Assembly (NCBI GenBank): GCA_963169195.1
Contig: CAUJDN010000109.1
Coordinates: 69,695 to 133,694 of the forward strand
DNA: 64,000 nucleotides
DNA from: Acidobacteriota bacterium
Lineage (GTDB): Bacteria; Acidobacteriota; Vicinamibacteria; Vicinamibacterales; UBA2999
Direction of reading: 5' to 3'
This document shows positions 36,412 through 46,290 of the stretch, piece after piece; position 1 is the first letter of the stretch, and each line of letters opens with the position of its first letter. Position numbers and translations under genes: made by a program. The notes beneath the pieces were generated by a model that ran no database searches, was not told the DNA's origin, and worked only from the letters and a program-made list of their open reading frames with translations.

Positions 36412-37316
36412 CGCGTGCGTGTCAGCCGGTCACGAATCGACAGGTACTGGAACAGGGCGTGGTCCAGCGGCATGGAGGTGTTGAGCAGCATGTAATCCAC
36501 CCGCTGCGCCGTGGCGCGCGCGGAGAGCTCGGCGATGTGCGCCTTGACCAGCGCGCGGTACTGCTCCGCCAGCGCGTCGGGCACGATCGGGATCTGGTCG
36601 CCGCTCTCCAGGTCCTCGAAGCTCGCGGAATCCGGGAAGGAGAACTCGATCTCCATCGGGTCCAGCACGTGGAACAGGATCACGTCGTTGCCGCGGAAGC
36701 GGATGGGCCCGATGCCGTCGAAGACTTCGTCGGGCTCCGCGTAGAAATCGGAAATCACGACGACGATGCCGCGTCGCCCGAAGTGCTCGGCCAGTTTCCG
36801 GAGCGGCGGGCCGATCTGGCCGGGCCGATCGGCCTTCGCGCGGTCGATGGTGTGCAGCACGACGTCCAGATGCTTGGCGGAGGGCGGCACGAACTCCACG
36901 ACCTCGCTGTCGAAGGTGACCAGCCCCACGCGGTCCCGCTGCTGGTGCACGAGGTAGGTGAGGCACGCCGCCAGCGTCTTCGCGTAGTCGAGCTTGCTCA
37001 GCCGCGCGCCGAACGCCATCGACCGCGACACGTCGAGCAGCACCGAGAAGTTGGCGTTCGAGTCGGCCTCGAACTCCTTGAGGAAGTAGCGATCCGTGCG
37101 CGCGAAGACCTTCCAGTCGACGCGGCGGATGTCGTCGCCCGGCACGTAGCCGCGATGCTCGGCGAAGTCCACCGACGCGCCGAAGAACGGCGAACGGTGC
37201 AGGCCGTTGATCACGCCGTCCACCACCGTGCGCGCGACGAACTCGAGGTTCCCCACGCGCGCCAGGACCGCGGGATCCACGAACCGGGCGCCAGGCGTGA
37301 TCGCGTGCTCGCTCAT
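36408..37316 (-). CDS. DUF58 protein (VWA-like)
   Basis: 302 residues, cytoplasmic. DUF58 signature PGDDIRRVDWKVFARTDRYFLKEFEAD and a degenerate MIDAS LLDVSRSMAFG, then VVVISDFYAE. DUF58 proteins accompany MoxR ATPases in Bat-type and related clusters. Shares ATGA-type overlap with the following BatA gene; 57 nt after the MoxR gene, in a gap made of a 7-mer repeat. Confidence 0.93.
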   Translation of the reverse strand: MSEHAITPGARFVDPAVLARVGNLEFVARTVVDGVINGLHRSPFFGASVDFAEHRGYVPGDDIRRVDWKVFARTDRYFLKEFEADSNANFSVLLDVSRSMAFGARLSKLDYAKTLAACLTYLVHQQRDRVGLVTFDSEVVEFVPPSAKHLDVVLHTIDRAKADRPGQIGPPLRKLAEHFGRRGIVVVISDFYAEPDEVFDGIGPIRFRGNDVILFHVLDPMEIEFSFPDSASFEDLESGDQIPIVPDALAEQYRALVKAHIAELSARATAQRVDYMLLNTSMPLDHALFQYLSIRDRLTRTR

Positions 37317-37328
37317 CGTCTGTCCGTC

Positions 37329-37356
37329 GGAGCCGGGAGCCGGGAGCCGGGAGTCG
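37329..37356. repeat. 7-mer tandem repeat, 4 units (GGAGCCG)
   Basis: GGAGCCG x3 then GGAGTCG between the MoxR and DUF58 genes. Related to 15352-15378 read on the opposite strand. Confidence 0.75.
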
Positions 37357-37373
37357 GCATCGTCGCTCCCGGG

Positions 37374-38399
<1,026 letters not shown>

Positions 38400-38466
38400 G
38401 TGTCCCTCGTTTCTTCAGCGGTCAACCGCCACGCACTCGGCACCCGGCACCGGGCACCCCCGCACC

Positions 38467-39228
38467 CTAGTGCGTCATCGCATAGATCACGTAATTCACA
38501 CCGTACTTGTAGGCCTCGTTCGACAGGTCCACCGGCACCCAGCCCGTGTCCGAGAACTCCCACAGCTCGCCGAGGTCGTGGTTGTAATTGGCGACGGCCA
38601 GCAGCCGCTTCGTCGCGTCGTTGTCCTCGAAGATGCCGAGGAACTGGGCCTCCCCGTAATACCCTTCGGACACGAGCGTGTCGATGTCGAAGAACGAGTG
38701 GAACACGGGATGGCTCGCGTCGAGCGTCACCCAGCGCGCCTCCGGGAGCACGTCCGCCATGCGTCCCTGCAGGTTCGACCAGTCCCTCGTGCCGCGGAAG
38801 TCGTCGAAGATGATGAAGCCGCCCTTCTGCAGGTAGGCCCGCAGCCCTGCGGTCTCCGCCTCGGTCAGCGTCCAGAAGCCGGGCTCCGACATGTAGACCA
38901 CCGGGTGGAGCCCCAGGTCCGGATCGTCCAGCGTCAGGATGTTGCTCTCGTCGCGCAGCGTCCGGGTGAAGGTGATCTCTTCCAGGATCCGCTGGAAGTG
39001 CCAGTCCGCACGCGGGTAGTCGTGCGCCCAGCCCGGGTCGCGGCGAACGCCCCCCTGGTAGCGGAGCCGCACGAACGAGAAGCGCCCATCGTACTCCACG
39101 CGCGCCTCGGCCGGCACGGGGCTGAATCGCCCGCGCCCGCGGAAGAACCCGTCCTGCGCGAAGGCGATGCCGCCCGCGAGGCCGGCCAGCACCATCCCCG
39201 CGGCGATCCTACGGGAGGCCGACGACAC
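38467..39228 (-). CDS. Exported DUF4159 protein (copy 1)
   Basis: 253 residues from GTG 39228, which gives a full signal peptide (SRRIAAGMVLAGLAGGIAFA). DUF4159 blocks: FSFVRLRYQGG, GWAHDYPRADWHFQRILEE, LRAYLQKGGFIIFDDFRG and a terminal YAMTH shared with copies 2 and 3. It lacks the WEREGEEPE segment of the other two, so it is the more diverged copy. Its 5' end overlaps the preceding gene by 20 bp. Confidence 0.87.
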   Translation of the reverse strand: MSSASRRIAAGMVLAGLAGGIAFAQDGFFRGRGRFSPVPAEARVEYDGRFSFVRLRYQGGVRRDPGWAHDYPRADWHFQRILEEITFTRTLRDESNILTLDDPDLGLHPVVYMSEPGFWTLTEAETAGLRAYLQKGGFIIFDDFRGTRDWSNLQGRMADVLPEARWVTLDASHPVFHSFFDIDTLVSEGYYGEAQFLGIFEDNDATKRLLAVANYNHDLGELWEFSDTGWVPVDLSNEAYKYGVNYVIYAMTH

Positions 39229-41491
39229 GCCGGTACCCCCATTCCGCGCAGAGCAGACCCACGAGCAGCATCAGCACGATGGGCATGTTCCAGAGTTCGT
39301 GCTCTTCCACGGTGGTGACGCCACGGCCGGTGTAGCGGAGATCATCGGCCAGCGTCGCGGTATCGCCGGCGGCGTAGGAGCGGCCGCCCGTCTCCTCGGC
39401 CACGCGCCGGAGCGTGCCCGTCCGCCGCGTGGCGTCGAAGTACTCCTGCTCGCCCGGCGCGGCGCGGACGTGCGAAACCGCCGTGCCCACTTCCGTGCCG
39501 GCCCGCGTGGCCCGCACGCGCACCTCGTACCACCCGGGCGCCACGGTCGGGAAGCTGCCTTCGTACTCACCGGCCTCCTCTCCGCTCCAGGCCATCGGCA
39601 CGTCGGTCACCGCGCCGTCCGGCCCGGTGACGGCCGCCGTCACCGAGGCGTCGTTCAGCTCGACGAACGCCGCGTCGGCCACCGAGGACGTGAACGTCGC
39701 CGTCGAACCCGGCTCCACCCGATCCGAGGCCGTGCGAATCTCCACCTGATCGGGCACCTCGTCCACGACCCAGCGCAGCAGCTGCCGCCAGTAGTTCTCG
39801 TGCGTCAGGTCCTCGACCGGGATGGTGGCGTGCATCTGCCAGACCCACGAGTCCTGCGGCGTGAACGCGAAGGCCTTGCCGCGGCCGTAGCGCTGGAACA
39901 CCAGCACCGGGTAGTCGCGCCGCGACCCCTCCTGCGCCGACAGCAGCACCGTGGCGCCCGGCTTGACGCGATCCAGCTGGTTCACCGCCGTCACCAGCGG
40001 CAGCGTATTCCAGCGCTCGACCGACGCCGCTTCGGTGCCCGCCACCTGCGTCACGGCACTCGCCGCGCCCGCGCGAGTGGGACGCACCTGCAGGCGCATC
40101 ACCTCGCCCTCCTTCTGGCGGAGGCTCGCATCCAGCACGACCGGCAGGACGTCGGCCACGGCCGTGCCGGCGTAGCCGCCCTCGCTGAAGGCCCGTGGGC
40201 CGCCCAGCGCCAGCAGCCCGCCGCCCCGCCGGTCCACGAACTCGGCGATCATCCGAAGCTGGTCGCCCGTGAACGATCCCGCCTCGACGCTGCCGAGCAC
40301 GAGGCCGCGGTAGGCGAAGAGCTCCTCGCGCGTCTTCGGGAAGCCCGCCACGAGCTCGTCCGGCGTGTCCACGCCCAGGCGCAGGTACTTGTTGTCCGCC
40401 GTCCTCTGCAGGGCCACGACCTCGACGTTCTCGTCTTCGGTGACCGCGCGGCGGATGAACTTCAGCTCGAAGCGGGGCTCGCCTTCGAAATACAGGATTC
40501 GCTCGCGGCGATCCCGCACGTCGATGAGCGCTTCGCGGTGGTTGTTCTGCGTGACCAGCTCGCCCGGCATCGTCGGCACGCGGAACCGCAGGACGCGCGG
40601 ACCCTCGTCCGCCACCGTGATGCGCACCGGCACCGTGGCCGGCGCGCCCGCCGATGGCAGCGTCACCTGCTGGGTGCTGACGATGCGCCCTTCGTCTTCC
40701 ACGTCGAGGGTGACCGACTGGCCGTCGTAGCCCCTGTGGGCGATGACCACGTCCACGAGCAGCGTGGTGCCCTTGAGGGCCGTGCGGGGCGTGGACACGC
40801 GGCCGATCTGGATGTCACGGTCCAGCGTCTCACGTCCCACGCCGACCGTGAAGACGGGGATGGCCTCGGCCTTCAGCCCGAGCAGCGCCTCCCCGAGGGC
40901 GGTGTCGGCGGTGTCGGCACCGTCGCTGACCATCACCAGGCCCGCCAGCGGCAGCCCTGCCAGCTCCTGGCGTGCCGCCGACAGCGCGGCGCCCAGCCTG
41001 GTCTCGGTGCCGTCGAAGCCCAGGTCGCGGCCCTGGGCCGCGCGAGTGGCGGTGGACGAGAAGCGGAACACGCGCACGGTGAACCGGTCCGCGAGTGCCT
41101 TCAGCGCGCCACCGTCGAGCGCGCCGAAGTCCGACCGGACATAGGACGCCCGCGACTGGCCGTCCAGATCGGCAATCTGCATGGAGCGCGAGTCGTCCAG
41201 CAGCACACCAACCACGTTCTGCTGCGGGACGGCTGCGCGCACTACGAGCATGGGCCGGAACAGACAGGCAAGCACCAGCAGCAGCAGCGCCACGCGCACG
41301 GTGGTCAGGACCAGGCGGTCGCGCAGCGACAGCCGCGACGCGCCGCGGTAGCTGATCACCGCCGCGGCAATCGCCGCGCCCGTGACAGCCACGGCGACGA
41401 ACGAGCCGGTCCACGCCGCCCAGCGGATCTCCCCTTGTGCGAACATCGCCGGGGAGTGCTCGAAGAAGAAACGAAAGGGGGCCTCGAACAC
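39209..41491 (-). CDS. Membrane VWA protein with glutamine-amidotransferase-like domain
   Basis: 760 residues from GTG 41491, preceded by CGGAGA six bases upstream. Two N-terminal helices (about 25-50, 63-85), VWA MIDAS LLDDSRSMQI near 97, VMVSDGADTADTA, then Ig-like beta segments. A GATase1/ThuA-like region follows (YFEGEPRFELKFIRRAV, FVDRRGGGLLALGGPRAFSEGGYAGT), with a final helix MPIVLMLLVGLLCAEW. No catalytic Cys triad is evident. First gene of the operon; same architecture as large VWA proteins next to DUF4159 in Planctomycetes and Acidobacteria. Confidence 0.85.
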   Translation of the reverse strand: MFEAPFRFFFEHSPAMFAQGEIRWAAWTGSFVAVAVTGAAIAAAVISYRGASRLSLRDRLVLTTVRVALLLLVLACLFRPMLVVRAAVPQQNVVGVLLDDSRSMQIADLDGQSRASYVRSDFGALDGGALKALADRFTVRVFRFSSTATRAAQGRDLGFDGTETRLGAALSAARQELAGLPLAGLVMVSDGADTADTALGEALLGLKAEAIPVFTVGVGRETLDRDIQIGRVSTPRTALKGTTLLVDVVIAHRGYDGQSVTLDVEDEGRIVSTQQVTLPSAGAPATVPVRITVADEGPRVLRFRVPTMPGELVTQNNHREALIDVRDRRERILYFEGEPRFELKFIRRAVTEDENVEVVALQRTADNKYLRLGVDTPDELVAGFPKTREELFAYRGLVLGSVEAGSFTGDQLRMIAEFVDRRGGGLLALGGPRAFSEGGYAGTAVADVLPVVLDASLRQKEGEVMRLQVRPTRAGAASAVTQVAGTEAASVERWNTLPLVTAVNQLDRVKPGATVLLSAQEGSRRDYPVLVFQRYGRGKAFAFTPQDSWVWQMHATIPVEDLTHENYWRQLLRWVVDEVPDQVEIRTASDRVEPGSTATFTSSVADAAFVELNDASVTAAVTGPDGAVTDVPMAWSGEEAGEYEGSFPTVAPGWYEVRVRATRAGTEVGTAVSHVRAAPGEQEYFDATRRTGTLRRVAEETGGRSYAAGDTATLADDLRYTGRGVTTVEEHELWNMPIVLMLLVGLLCAEWGYRRVVGLP

Positions 41492-41602
41492 GGCAATCTC
41501 CGGCGATTCTACATGTGTCCGCGCGCCGGGACGTCACGCTCCCGGTGGCGCCAGCACGGCCTTTGGCTGCCGCCGCCGGGATTCCACGGTAGGCTATCCG
41601 CC

Positions 41603-42619
41603 ATGCCCGTGCCTTCGCTGTCTCGTCGCGATCTGTTCGGACTGGCCGGCGCGCTGCTCGCGCCGCGCCTGGCCGCCGTCGTCAGGGCTCAGTCTGTCAG
41701 ACGTGCCGTGGTCGCCAACGGTCGCCGCTTCCTGCAATACGACGTCTTCACCGATCGGCCCCTCACGGGTAACCAGCTGGCGGTCTTCTTCGACACCGAC
41801 GGGCTCACGACGGAGCAGATGGCCGCCATGACGCGGGAAACGAACTTCTCGGAGGCGACCTTCGTGTTCCCGGCCGGGCGGCCGGGCACCGACATCCGGC
41901 TCCGCATCTTCGGCCGGGGCGGAGAGATGCCCTTTGCCGGTCATCCTGTGATCGGATCCACGTTCGCCCTGGCCGACGACGGCGTCATTCCGCCCGGGCG
42001 GCAGGAATTCACCTTCGGGCTGAACCTCGGCCCGACGCTGGTCGAGCTGGAATGGCTGGGTGACCGGCTGGCCTTCGCCTGGATGAGCCAGCGGCGCCCG
42101 GCCTTCGGCCCGGCGATGCCGCACGCCGAAGCGGTCGCGGCGGCACTCGGCGTTCCACCGGCCGCGATCATGCAGGACCTGCCGATCCAGGAAGTCGACT
42201 GCGGGTCGGCGTTCTACTTCGTCCCGCTGGCTACGCGGGTAGCCGTCGACCAGGCGGTGCTGGACCCGCGCGCGATGGCTGCGGTGTTCGAACAGGCCGG
42301 CCTGCCGAGGCGCGGGGTGTTCATCTTCTCGCCTGAAGCAGCCGGCGACGGCGCAACGGTCTACAGCCGCATGCTCGGCGCGACGGCCGAGGATCCGGCC
42401 ACGGGCTCGGCCAGCGGGCCGCTGGGCTGCTACCTCGTGCGCCACGGCCTCGTCCCCGTCGCACGTGCCGGCGCCATCGTCAGCGCCCAGGGCGTGAAGA
42501 TGAACCGCCCGAGCCGCGTGCACGTCCGCATCGACGCCGCCGCGCCCGATGCGATCACGCGCGTACGCGTCGGCGGCGCGAGTGTGCTGGTGGGCGAGGG
42601 CAGGTTGCGGCCCACGTAG
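41603..42619 (+). CDS. PhzF-family isomerase/epimerase with Tat signal peptide
   Basis: 338 residues. PhzF/diaminopimelate-epimerase-like fold; family signatures FTDRPLTGNQLAVF, NFSEATFVF (catalytic Glu), GRGGEMPFAGHP and AEDPATGSASGPLG. Unusually, the first 30 residues form a twin-arginine signal (SRRDLFGLAGALLAPRLAAVV...RA), predicting export of a folded protein. Known PhzF enzymes are cytoplasmic. Substrate unknown. Alone on the plus strand, divergent from the VWA operon. Confidence 0.85.
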   Translation: MPVPSLSRRDLFGLAGALLAPRLAAVVRAQSVRRAVVANGRRFLQYDVFTDRPLTGNQLAVFFDTDGLTTEQMAAMTRETNFSEATFVFPAGRPGTDIRLRIFGRGGEMPFAGHPVIGSTFALADDGVIPPGRQEFTFGLNLGPTLVELEWLGDRLAFAWMSQRRPAFGPAMPHAEAVAAALGVPPAAIMQDLPIQEVDCGSAFYFVPLATRVAVDQAVLDPRAMAAVFEQAGLPRRGVFIFSPEAAGDGATVYSRMLGATAEDPATGSASGPLGCYLVRHGLVPVARAGAIVSAQGVKMNRPSRVHVRIDAAAPDAITRVRVGGASVLVGEGRLRPT

Positions 42620-42638
42620 GCACCGCTTCGCGGCGGAG

Positions 42639-42657
42639 GCGCACGCTTCGCGTGCGC
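42639..42657. terminator. 8-bp GC hairpin after the phzF-like gene
   Basis: GCGCACGC, loop TTC, GCGTGCGC, 20 nt downstream of the stop. No strong T-run, so an intrinsic terminator without U-tract or a structural element. Confidence 0.5.
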
Positions 42658-42717
42658 ATGGGAGACCGTATCTTCCCCACCGCGCGAAGCGCGGCCCACG
42701 GCCCGATGGGCCGCCCC

Positions 42718-42731
42718 CCGAAGGCCCACCG
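42718..42731 (-). repeat. Dispersed 14-mer (reverse of 28958-28971)
   Basis: CCGAAGGCCCACCG, the exact reverse complement of the 28.96-kb element, in the 178-bp gap before ilvE. Confidence 0.6.
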
Positions 42732-42797
42732 AGCCGCGAGGCCTCGAAGCTATACTTGACCGAAGGCTGCAAGGGCGGCCTGATCCCGGAGGTTCCC

Positions 42798-43874
42798 GTG
42801 TCCGCCACAGCCGCGTCCGTTCCCGTCACCCGCACGACGACCCCGCGTTTCTCGGAGGCCCTCCGCGACTCGGCCGCCTTCGGGGCCGTGTTCAGCGACC
42901 ACGTGCTCGTCGCGGAGTACAAGGACGGGACGTGGGGCGAGCCGTCCATCGTGCCCTACGGGGCGATGCCCCTGCCGCCGGCCCCGATCGTGGCGCATTA
43001 CGGCCAGGGGATCTTCGAGGGCTTCAAGGCGTTTCCCCGCCCCGACGGCGGCGCGGTGCTCTTCCGCCCGGACGCCAACCACGCGCGCATGAACCGCTCG
43101 TGCCAGCGGATGGCGATGCCCGAGATCCCGGCCTCCATCTTCATCGACGGCACGGCGGCGCTGGTTCGGGTCGACCGGCAGTGGATCCCGTCCGGGCCCG
43201 GGAGCGCACTCTATGTCCGCCCGGTGCTGTTCGCCACGGGCGAGCCGCTCAGCGTGCGGCCCTCGGAGACCTACCGTTTCGTCATCGAGACCTGCCCGAG
43301 CGGACCATACTTCTCGGGCGCCGTGGACCTGATCGCCGAGGATACCTACGTGCGGGCCTTCCCGGGCGGCACGGGCGCGGCGAAGTGCGGTGGCAACTAC
43401 GCCGGCAGCATGCTGGCCGCGCTGGAGGCCCAGAAGAAGGGCTTCCACACCGTGCTCTGGCTGGACGGCATCGAGCGCCGCTGGGTCGAGGAAGCGGGCC
43501 TGATGAACGTGGTGTTCGTGATCGACGGCACCGTGGTCACGCCCCCACTCGGGGGCACCATCCTGCCGGGCATCACCCGCGATTCCGTGCTGACGCTGCT
43601 GCGCGAGATGGGCATCCCGGTCGCCGAGCGCCGCATCGCCATCGACGAGGTGTTCGAGGCGCACGCAGCCGGCCGCCTGCAGGGCGCCGCGGGCGTGGGT
43701 ACGGCCGCCACCATCGCCCCGCTCGGCCGCCTCCGCCACAAGGACCGCGAGATCGTGGTGCCGGCCGTGACGCCGGAATCGCCGCTCGCCCGCGTCGGCG
43801 CCGAGCTCGACGCCATTCGCACCGGCGCGATCGCCGACCGACACGGCTGGCTGCTCGCCGTCCAGGAGCGGTGA
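42798..43874 (+). CDS. ilvE: Branched-chain amino acid aminotransferase
   Basis: 358 residues from GTG 42798, with GGAGG five bases upstream. Class IV PLP aminotransferase transferring amino groups between glutamate and Leu/Ile/Val. Block GQGIFEGFKAFPRPDGGAVLFRP, the PLP lysine in GTGAAKCGGNYAGS, LWLDGIERRWVEEAGLMNVVFV and GRLQGAAGVGTAATIAPL all match BCAT type II. TATACT at about 42751 may be its promoter. Confidence 0.94.
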   Translation: MSATAASVPVTRTTTPRFSEALRDSAAFGAVFSDHVLVAEYKDGTWGEPSIVPYGAMPLPPAPIVAHYGQGIFEGFKAFPRPDGGAVLFRPDANHARMNRSCQRMAMPEIPASIFIDGTAALVRVDRQWIPSGPGSALYVRPVLFATGEPLSVRPSETYRFVIETCPSGPYFSGAVDLIAEDTYVRAFPGGTGAAKCGGNYAGSMLAALEAQKKGFHTVLWLDGIERRWVEEAGLMNVVFVIDGTVVTPPLGGTILPGITRDSVLTLLREMGIPVAERRIAIDEVFEAHAAGRLQGAAGVGTAATIAPLGRLRHKDREIVVPAVTPESPLARVGAELDAIRTGAIADRHGWLLAVQER

Positions 43875-43888
43875 GCCCGGCACGCGTC

Positions 43889-43922
43889 CATTGAGCGATT
43901 GCCGGATCGGCAATCGCCAATG
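43889..43922. terminator. Bidirectional terminator between ilvE and ypdA
   Basis: A 10-bp perfect stem (GCGATTGCCG, loop GAT, CGGCAATCGC) is extended by CATTG/CAATG with one bulged A, giving a ~15-bp hairpin exactly between two convergent stop codons (43874 and 43935). Confidence 0.75.
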
Positions 43923-43934
43923 GGCAGGCGGCCG

Positions 43935-44957
43935 TCAGGCGCCCGCCAGGGGCCCGGCCGTCCGGAGGCGCGACGCGATCACCTGCGCGACCCGTTCGCC
44001 GTGGAACCGCCCGTTCTCGATGAAGATGGTCCCGGTGCGCCTGCCGGCCAGCTGCCCGCCGGCGATGAAGAGGCCCGGCACGTTCGTTTCGAACGTCTCC
44101 GCGTCATGCCGTGGAATCAGCGTTTCCGGATCGATCTCGACGCCGGCGCGCCGAAGGAACTCGTGGTCGGCCTGATACCCGGTCAGGAGCAGCACGCCGT
44201 CGGCCGGGATGGCATCGGTGCCCTGCTGTCCCCCGCCCCGCACCACGACGTGCGTCGGGTGGATCTCCACCACCTCGGTCGAGAACCGCGCGGCAATCGA
44301 GCCCGCCTTGATCCGGTTCTCGATGTCGGGCCTCACCCAGTACTTCACCGAATCGCCGAGGGCCTCGCCGCGGTGCACGAGGGTGACGTGCGCGCCGGCG
44401 CGGTGCAGCTCGAGCGCGGCTTCGCACGCGGAGTTCTTCCCGCCGACGATCACGACACGCTGCCGGTAGAAGGGATGCGCCTCGCGGTAGTAGTGCGACA
44501 CGTGCGGCAGGTCCTCGCCCGGCACGTTCAACAGGTTCGGCCGGCCGTAGTAGCCCATCGCCAGCACCACGGCGTGCGCGTCGCGCACGCGCACGTGGCC
44601 CCGGGCGGTCCGCGATTCCACCTCGAACAGGCGCCGATCGCCCTCGCCGATCGTCACTACCGCCGTCACCTCCTCGTGCATCGCCACCTGGAGCTGATAC
44701 GTGTCCACCACCCTGCGGTAGTAGCGGAGCGCCTCGAGGCGGGTGGGCTTCTCGTAAGGGGTCGTCAGCGGCAGGCCGCCAATCTCCAGCAGTTCCGGCG
44801 TGGTGAAGAACACCATGTGCGTCGGGAAGCGGTAGATGGCATCCGCCACCGTCCCCTTCTCGATCACCAGGCAATCCAGGCCGTGGCGCCGGGCGGCGAT
44901 GGCGGCCGCCAGGCCGGCGGGCCCGGCGCCCACGACGAGCACGTCGCGCACGGCCAT
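43935..44957 (-). CDS. ypdA: YpdA-family thiol-disulfide oxidoreductase (putative bacillithiol disulfide reductase)
   Basis: 340 residues. FAD/NADPH enzyme; FAD motif VLVVGAGPAGLAAAIAA, NADPH motif VVIVGGKNSACEAALEL, LLTGYQADHEFLRRAGVEID and GLFIAGGQ. The single-cysteine layout and FFTTPELLEIGGLP segment fit YpdA/Bdr rather than thioredoxin reductase, which has CxxC. It probably keeps a low-molecular-weight thiol such as bacillithiol reduced. One base after the aminotransferase stop; operon of three. Confidence 0.88.
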   Translation of the reverse strand: MAVRDVLVVGAGPAGLAAAIAARRHGLDCLVIEKGTVADAIYRFPTHMVFFTTPELLEIGGLPLTTPYEKPTRLEALRYYRRVVDTYQLQVAMHEEVTAVVTIGEGDRRLFEVESRTARGHVRVRDAHAVVLAMGYYGRPNLLNVPGEDLPHVSHYYREAHPFYRQRVVIVGGKNSACEAALELHRAGAHVTLVHRGEALGDSVKYWVRPDIENRIKAGSIAARFSTEVVEIHPTHVVVRGGGQQGTDAIPADGVLLLTGYQADHEFLRRAGVEIDPETLIPRHDAETFETNVPGLFIAGGQLAGRRTGTIFIENGRFHGERVAQVIASRLRTAGPLAGA

Positions 44958-44958
44958 G

Positions 44959-46266
44959 TCAGGCGATCGCGGCGTCGGTCCGGGTCAGGCCCTCGTCGAT
45001 GATCGCGAACGCCTCCCGCAGCTCGGCTTCCGTGATGCAGAGCGGCGGGTTCGTGAAGAACGTGTTCCACCGGACGAAGGTGTAGAGCCCCTGCTCGCGG
45101 AAGAACCTCCCGAGCGCCTGCATCTCGGGCGAGGTCCCGTTGAACGGCGCCAGCGGCTCGCGGGTCTCGCGGCTCCGCACGAGCTCGACGATCCCGAAGA
45201 GGCCGATGCTGCGGGCCTCGCCGACGCAGGGGTGCCTGCGCGTGAGTTCGTCCATCAGCCCCCGCATGACCTGGCCCATGTCGCGCGCCCGCGCGATCAG
45301 ATTGTCCTCTTCGTACACCCTGATGGTGGCCAGCGCCGTCGCGCAGCCGAGCGGGTGGCTGTTGTAGGTGAGGCCGCCGTAGAAGACCTTCTGCTGGAAG
45401 TGGTCCGCGATGGCCCGCCGGATGCCCACCGCGCCCAGCGGCACGTACGCGCTCGTCAGCCCCTTCGCCATCGTCAGGATGTCGGGGACGATCTTCCAGT
45501 GGTCCACGGCGAACCACGCGCCCGTCCGGCCGAAGCCCGACATCACCTCGTCGCAGATGAGCAGGATGCCGTGCCTGTCGCAGAGCGCGCGCACGCCTTC
45601 CAGGTAGCCGTCCGGCGGCACGAGGATGCCGTTGGTGCCGGTCACCGTCTCCATGATGAAGCCCGCGATGGTGTGCGGGCCCTCGAGCATGACGATCTCC
45701 TCGAGCTGGGCCAGCGCCTCGGCGGCGCTGTCGGTGCCCCGCTGGATCCCGTGGTAGGGATGCGGCACGTGGATGATGCCGGGCATGCCCGGCTCCATCG
45801 CCCAGCGGCGCGGGTCGCCCGTCATCGTGAGGCTGCCGGCCGTGCCGCCGTGATACGAGCGGTAGCGGGCCAGGATCTTGTGGCGGCCGGTCACGAGACG
45901 CGCGATGCGAATGGCGTTCTCGTTCGCCTCGGCGCCGCCGTTGGTGAAGAAGAAGACGTCGATGTCACCCGGCGTGATGGCCGCCAGCTTCTCGCCCAGC
46001 CTCGCGCGCGCCTCGGTGGCCATGAAGGGGTTGGCATACGCCAGCATCGCGGCCTGGTCCTGGATGGCCTTGATGATGCGGGGGTCGCCGTGCCCGGTGT
46101 TGACGCACATCAACTGGCTGTTGAAGTCGATGTAGCGCTTGCCCTCGGGCGTCCAGAAGTGCACGCCCTTCGCGCCCGCCACGGGAATCGGGTCCACGTG
46201 GGCCTGCGCCGACCACTCGTACAACGTGTGGCGCTTGGTCAGCGCCACCATCTGCTCACCGGTCAT
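44959..46266 (-). CDS. Class III PLP aminotransferase (omega-amino acid/taurine-pyruvate type)
   Basis: 435 residues from ATG 46266, supported by GGAG eight bases upstream (ATG 46284 is possible). Fold-type I PLP enzyme: FFTNGGAEANENAIRIAR, YHGGTAGSLTMTG, LICDEVMSGFGRTG and the PLP lysine in LTMAKGLTSAYVPLG. Transfers an amino group from an omega-amino compound to pyruvate or 2-oxoglutarate; the substrate cannot be told from sequence. Middle gene of amidohydrolase-aminotransferase-ypdA. Confidence 0.92.
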   Translation of the reverse strand: MTGEQMVALTKRHTLYEWSAQAHVDPIPVAGAKGVHFWTPEGKRYIDFNSQLMCVNTGHGDPRIIKAIQDQAAMLAYANPFMATEARARLGEKLAAITPGDIDVFFFTNGGAEANENAIRIARLVTGRHKILARYRSYHGGTAGSLTMTGDPRRWAMEPGMPGIIHVPHPYHGIQRGTDSAAEALAQLEEIVMLEGPHTIAGFIMETVTGTNGILVPPDGYLEGVRALCDRHGILLICDEVMSGFGRTGAWFAVDHWKIVPDILTMAKGLTSAYVPLGAVGIRRAIADHFQQKVFYGGLTYNSHPLGCATALATIRVYEEDNLIARARDMGQVMRGLMDELTRRHPCVGEARSIGLFGIVELVRSRETREPLAPFNGTSPEMQALGRFFREQGLYTFVRWNTFFTNPPLCITEAELREAFAIIDEGLTRTDAAIA

Positions 46267-46290
46267 GAGTTCTGCTCCAGGCATCTGCCA

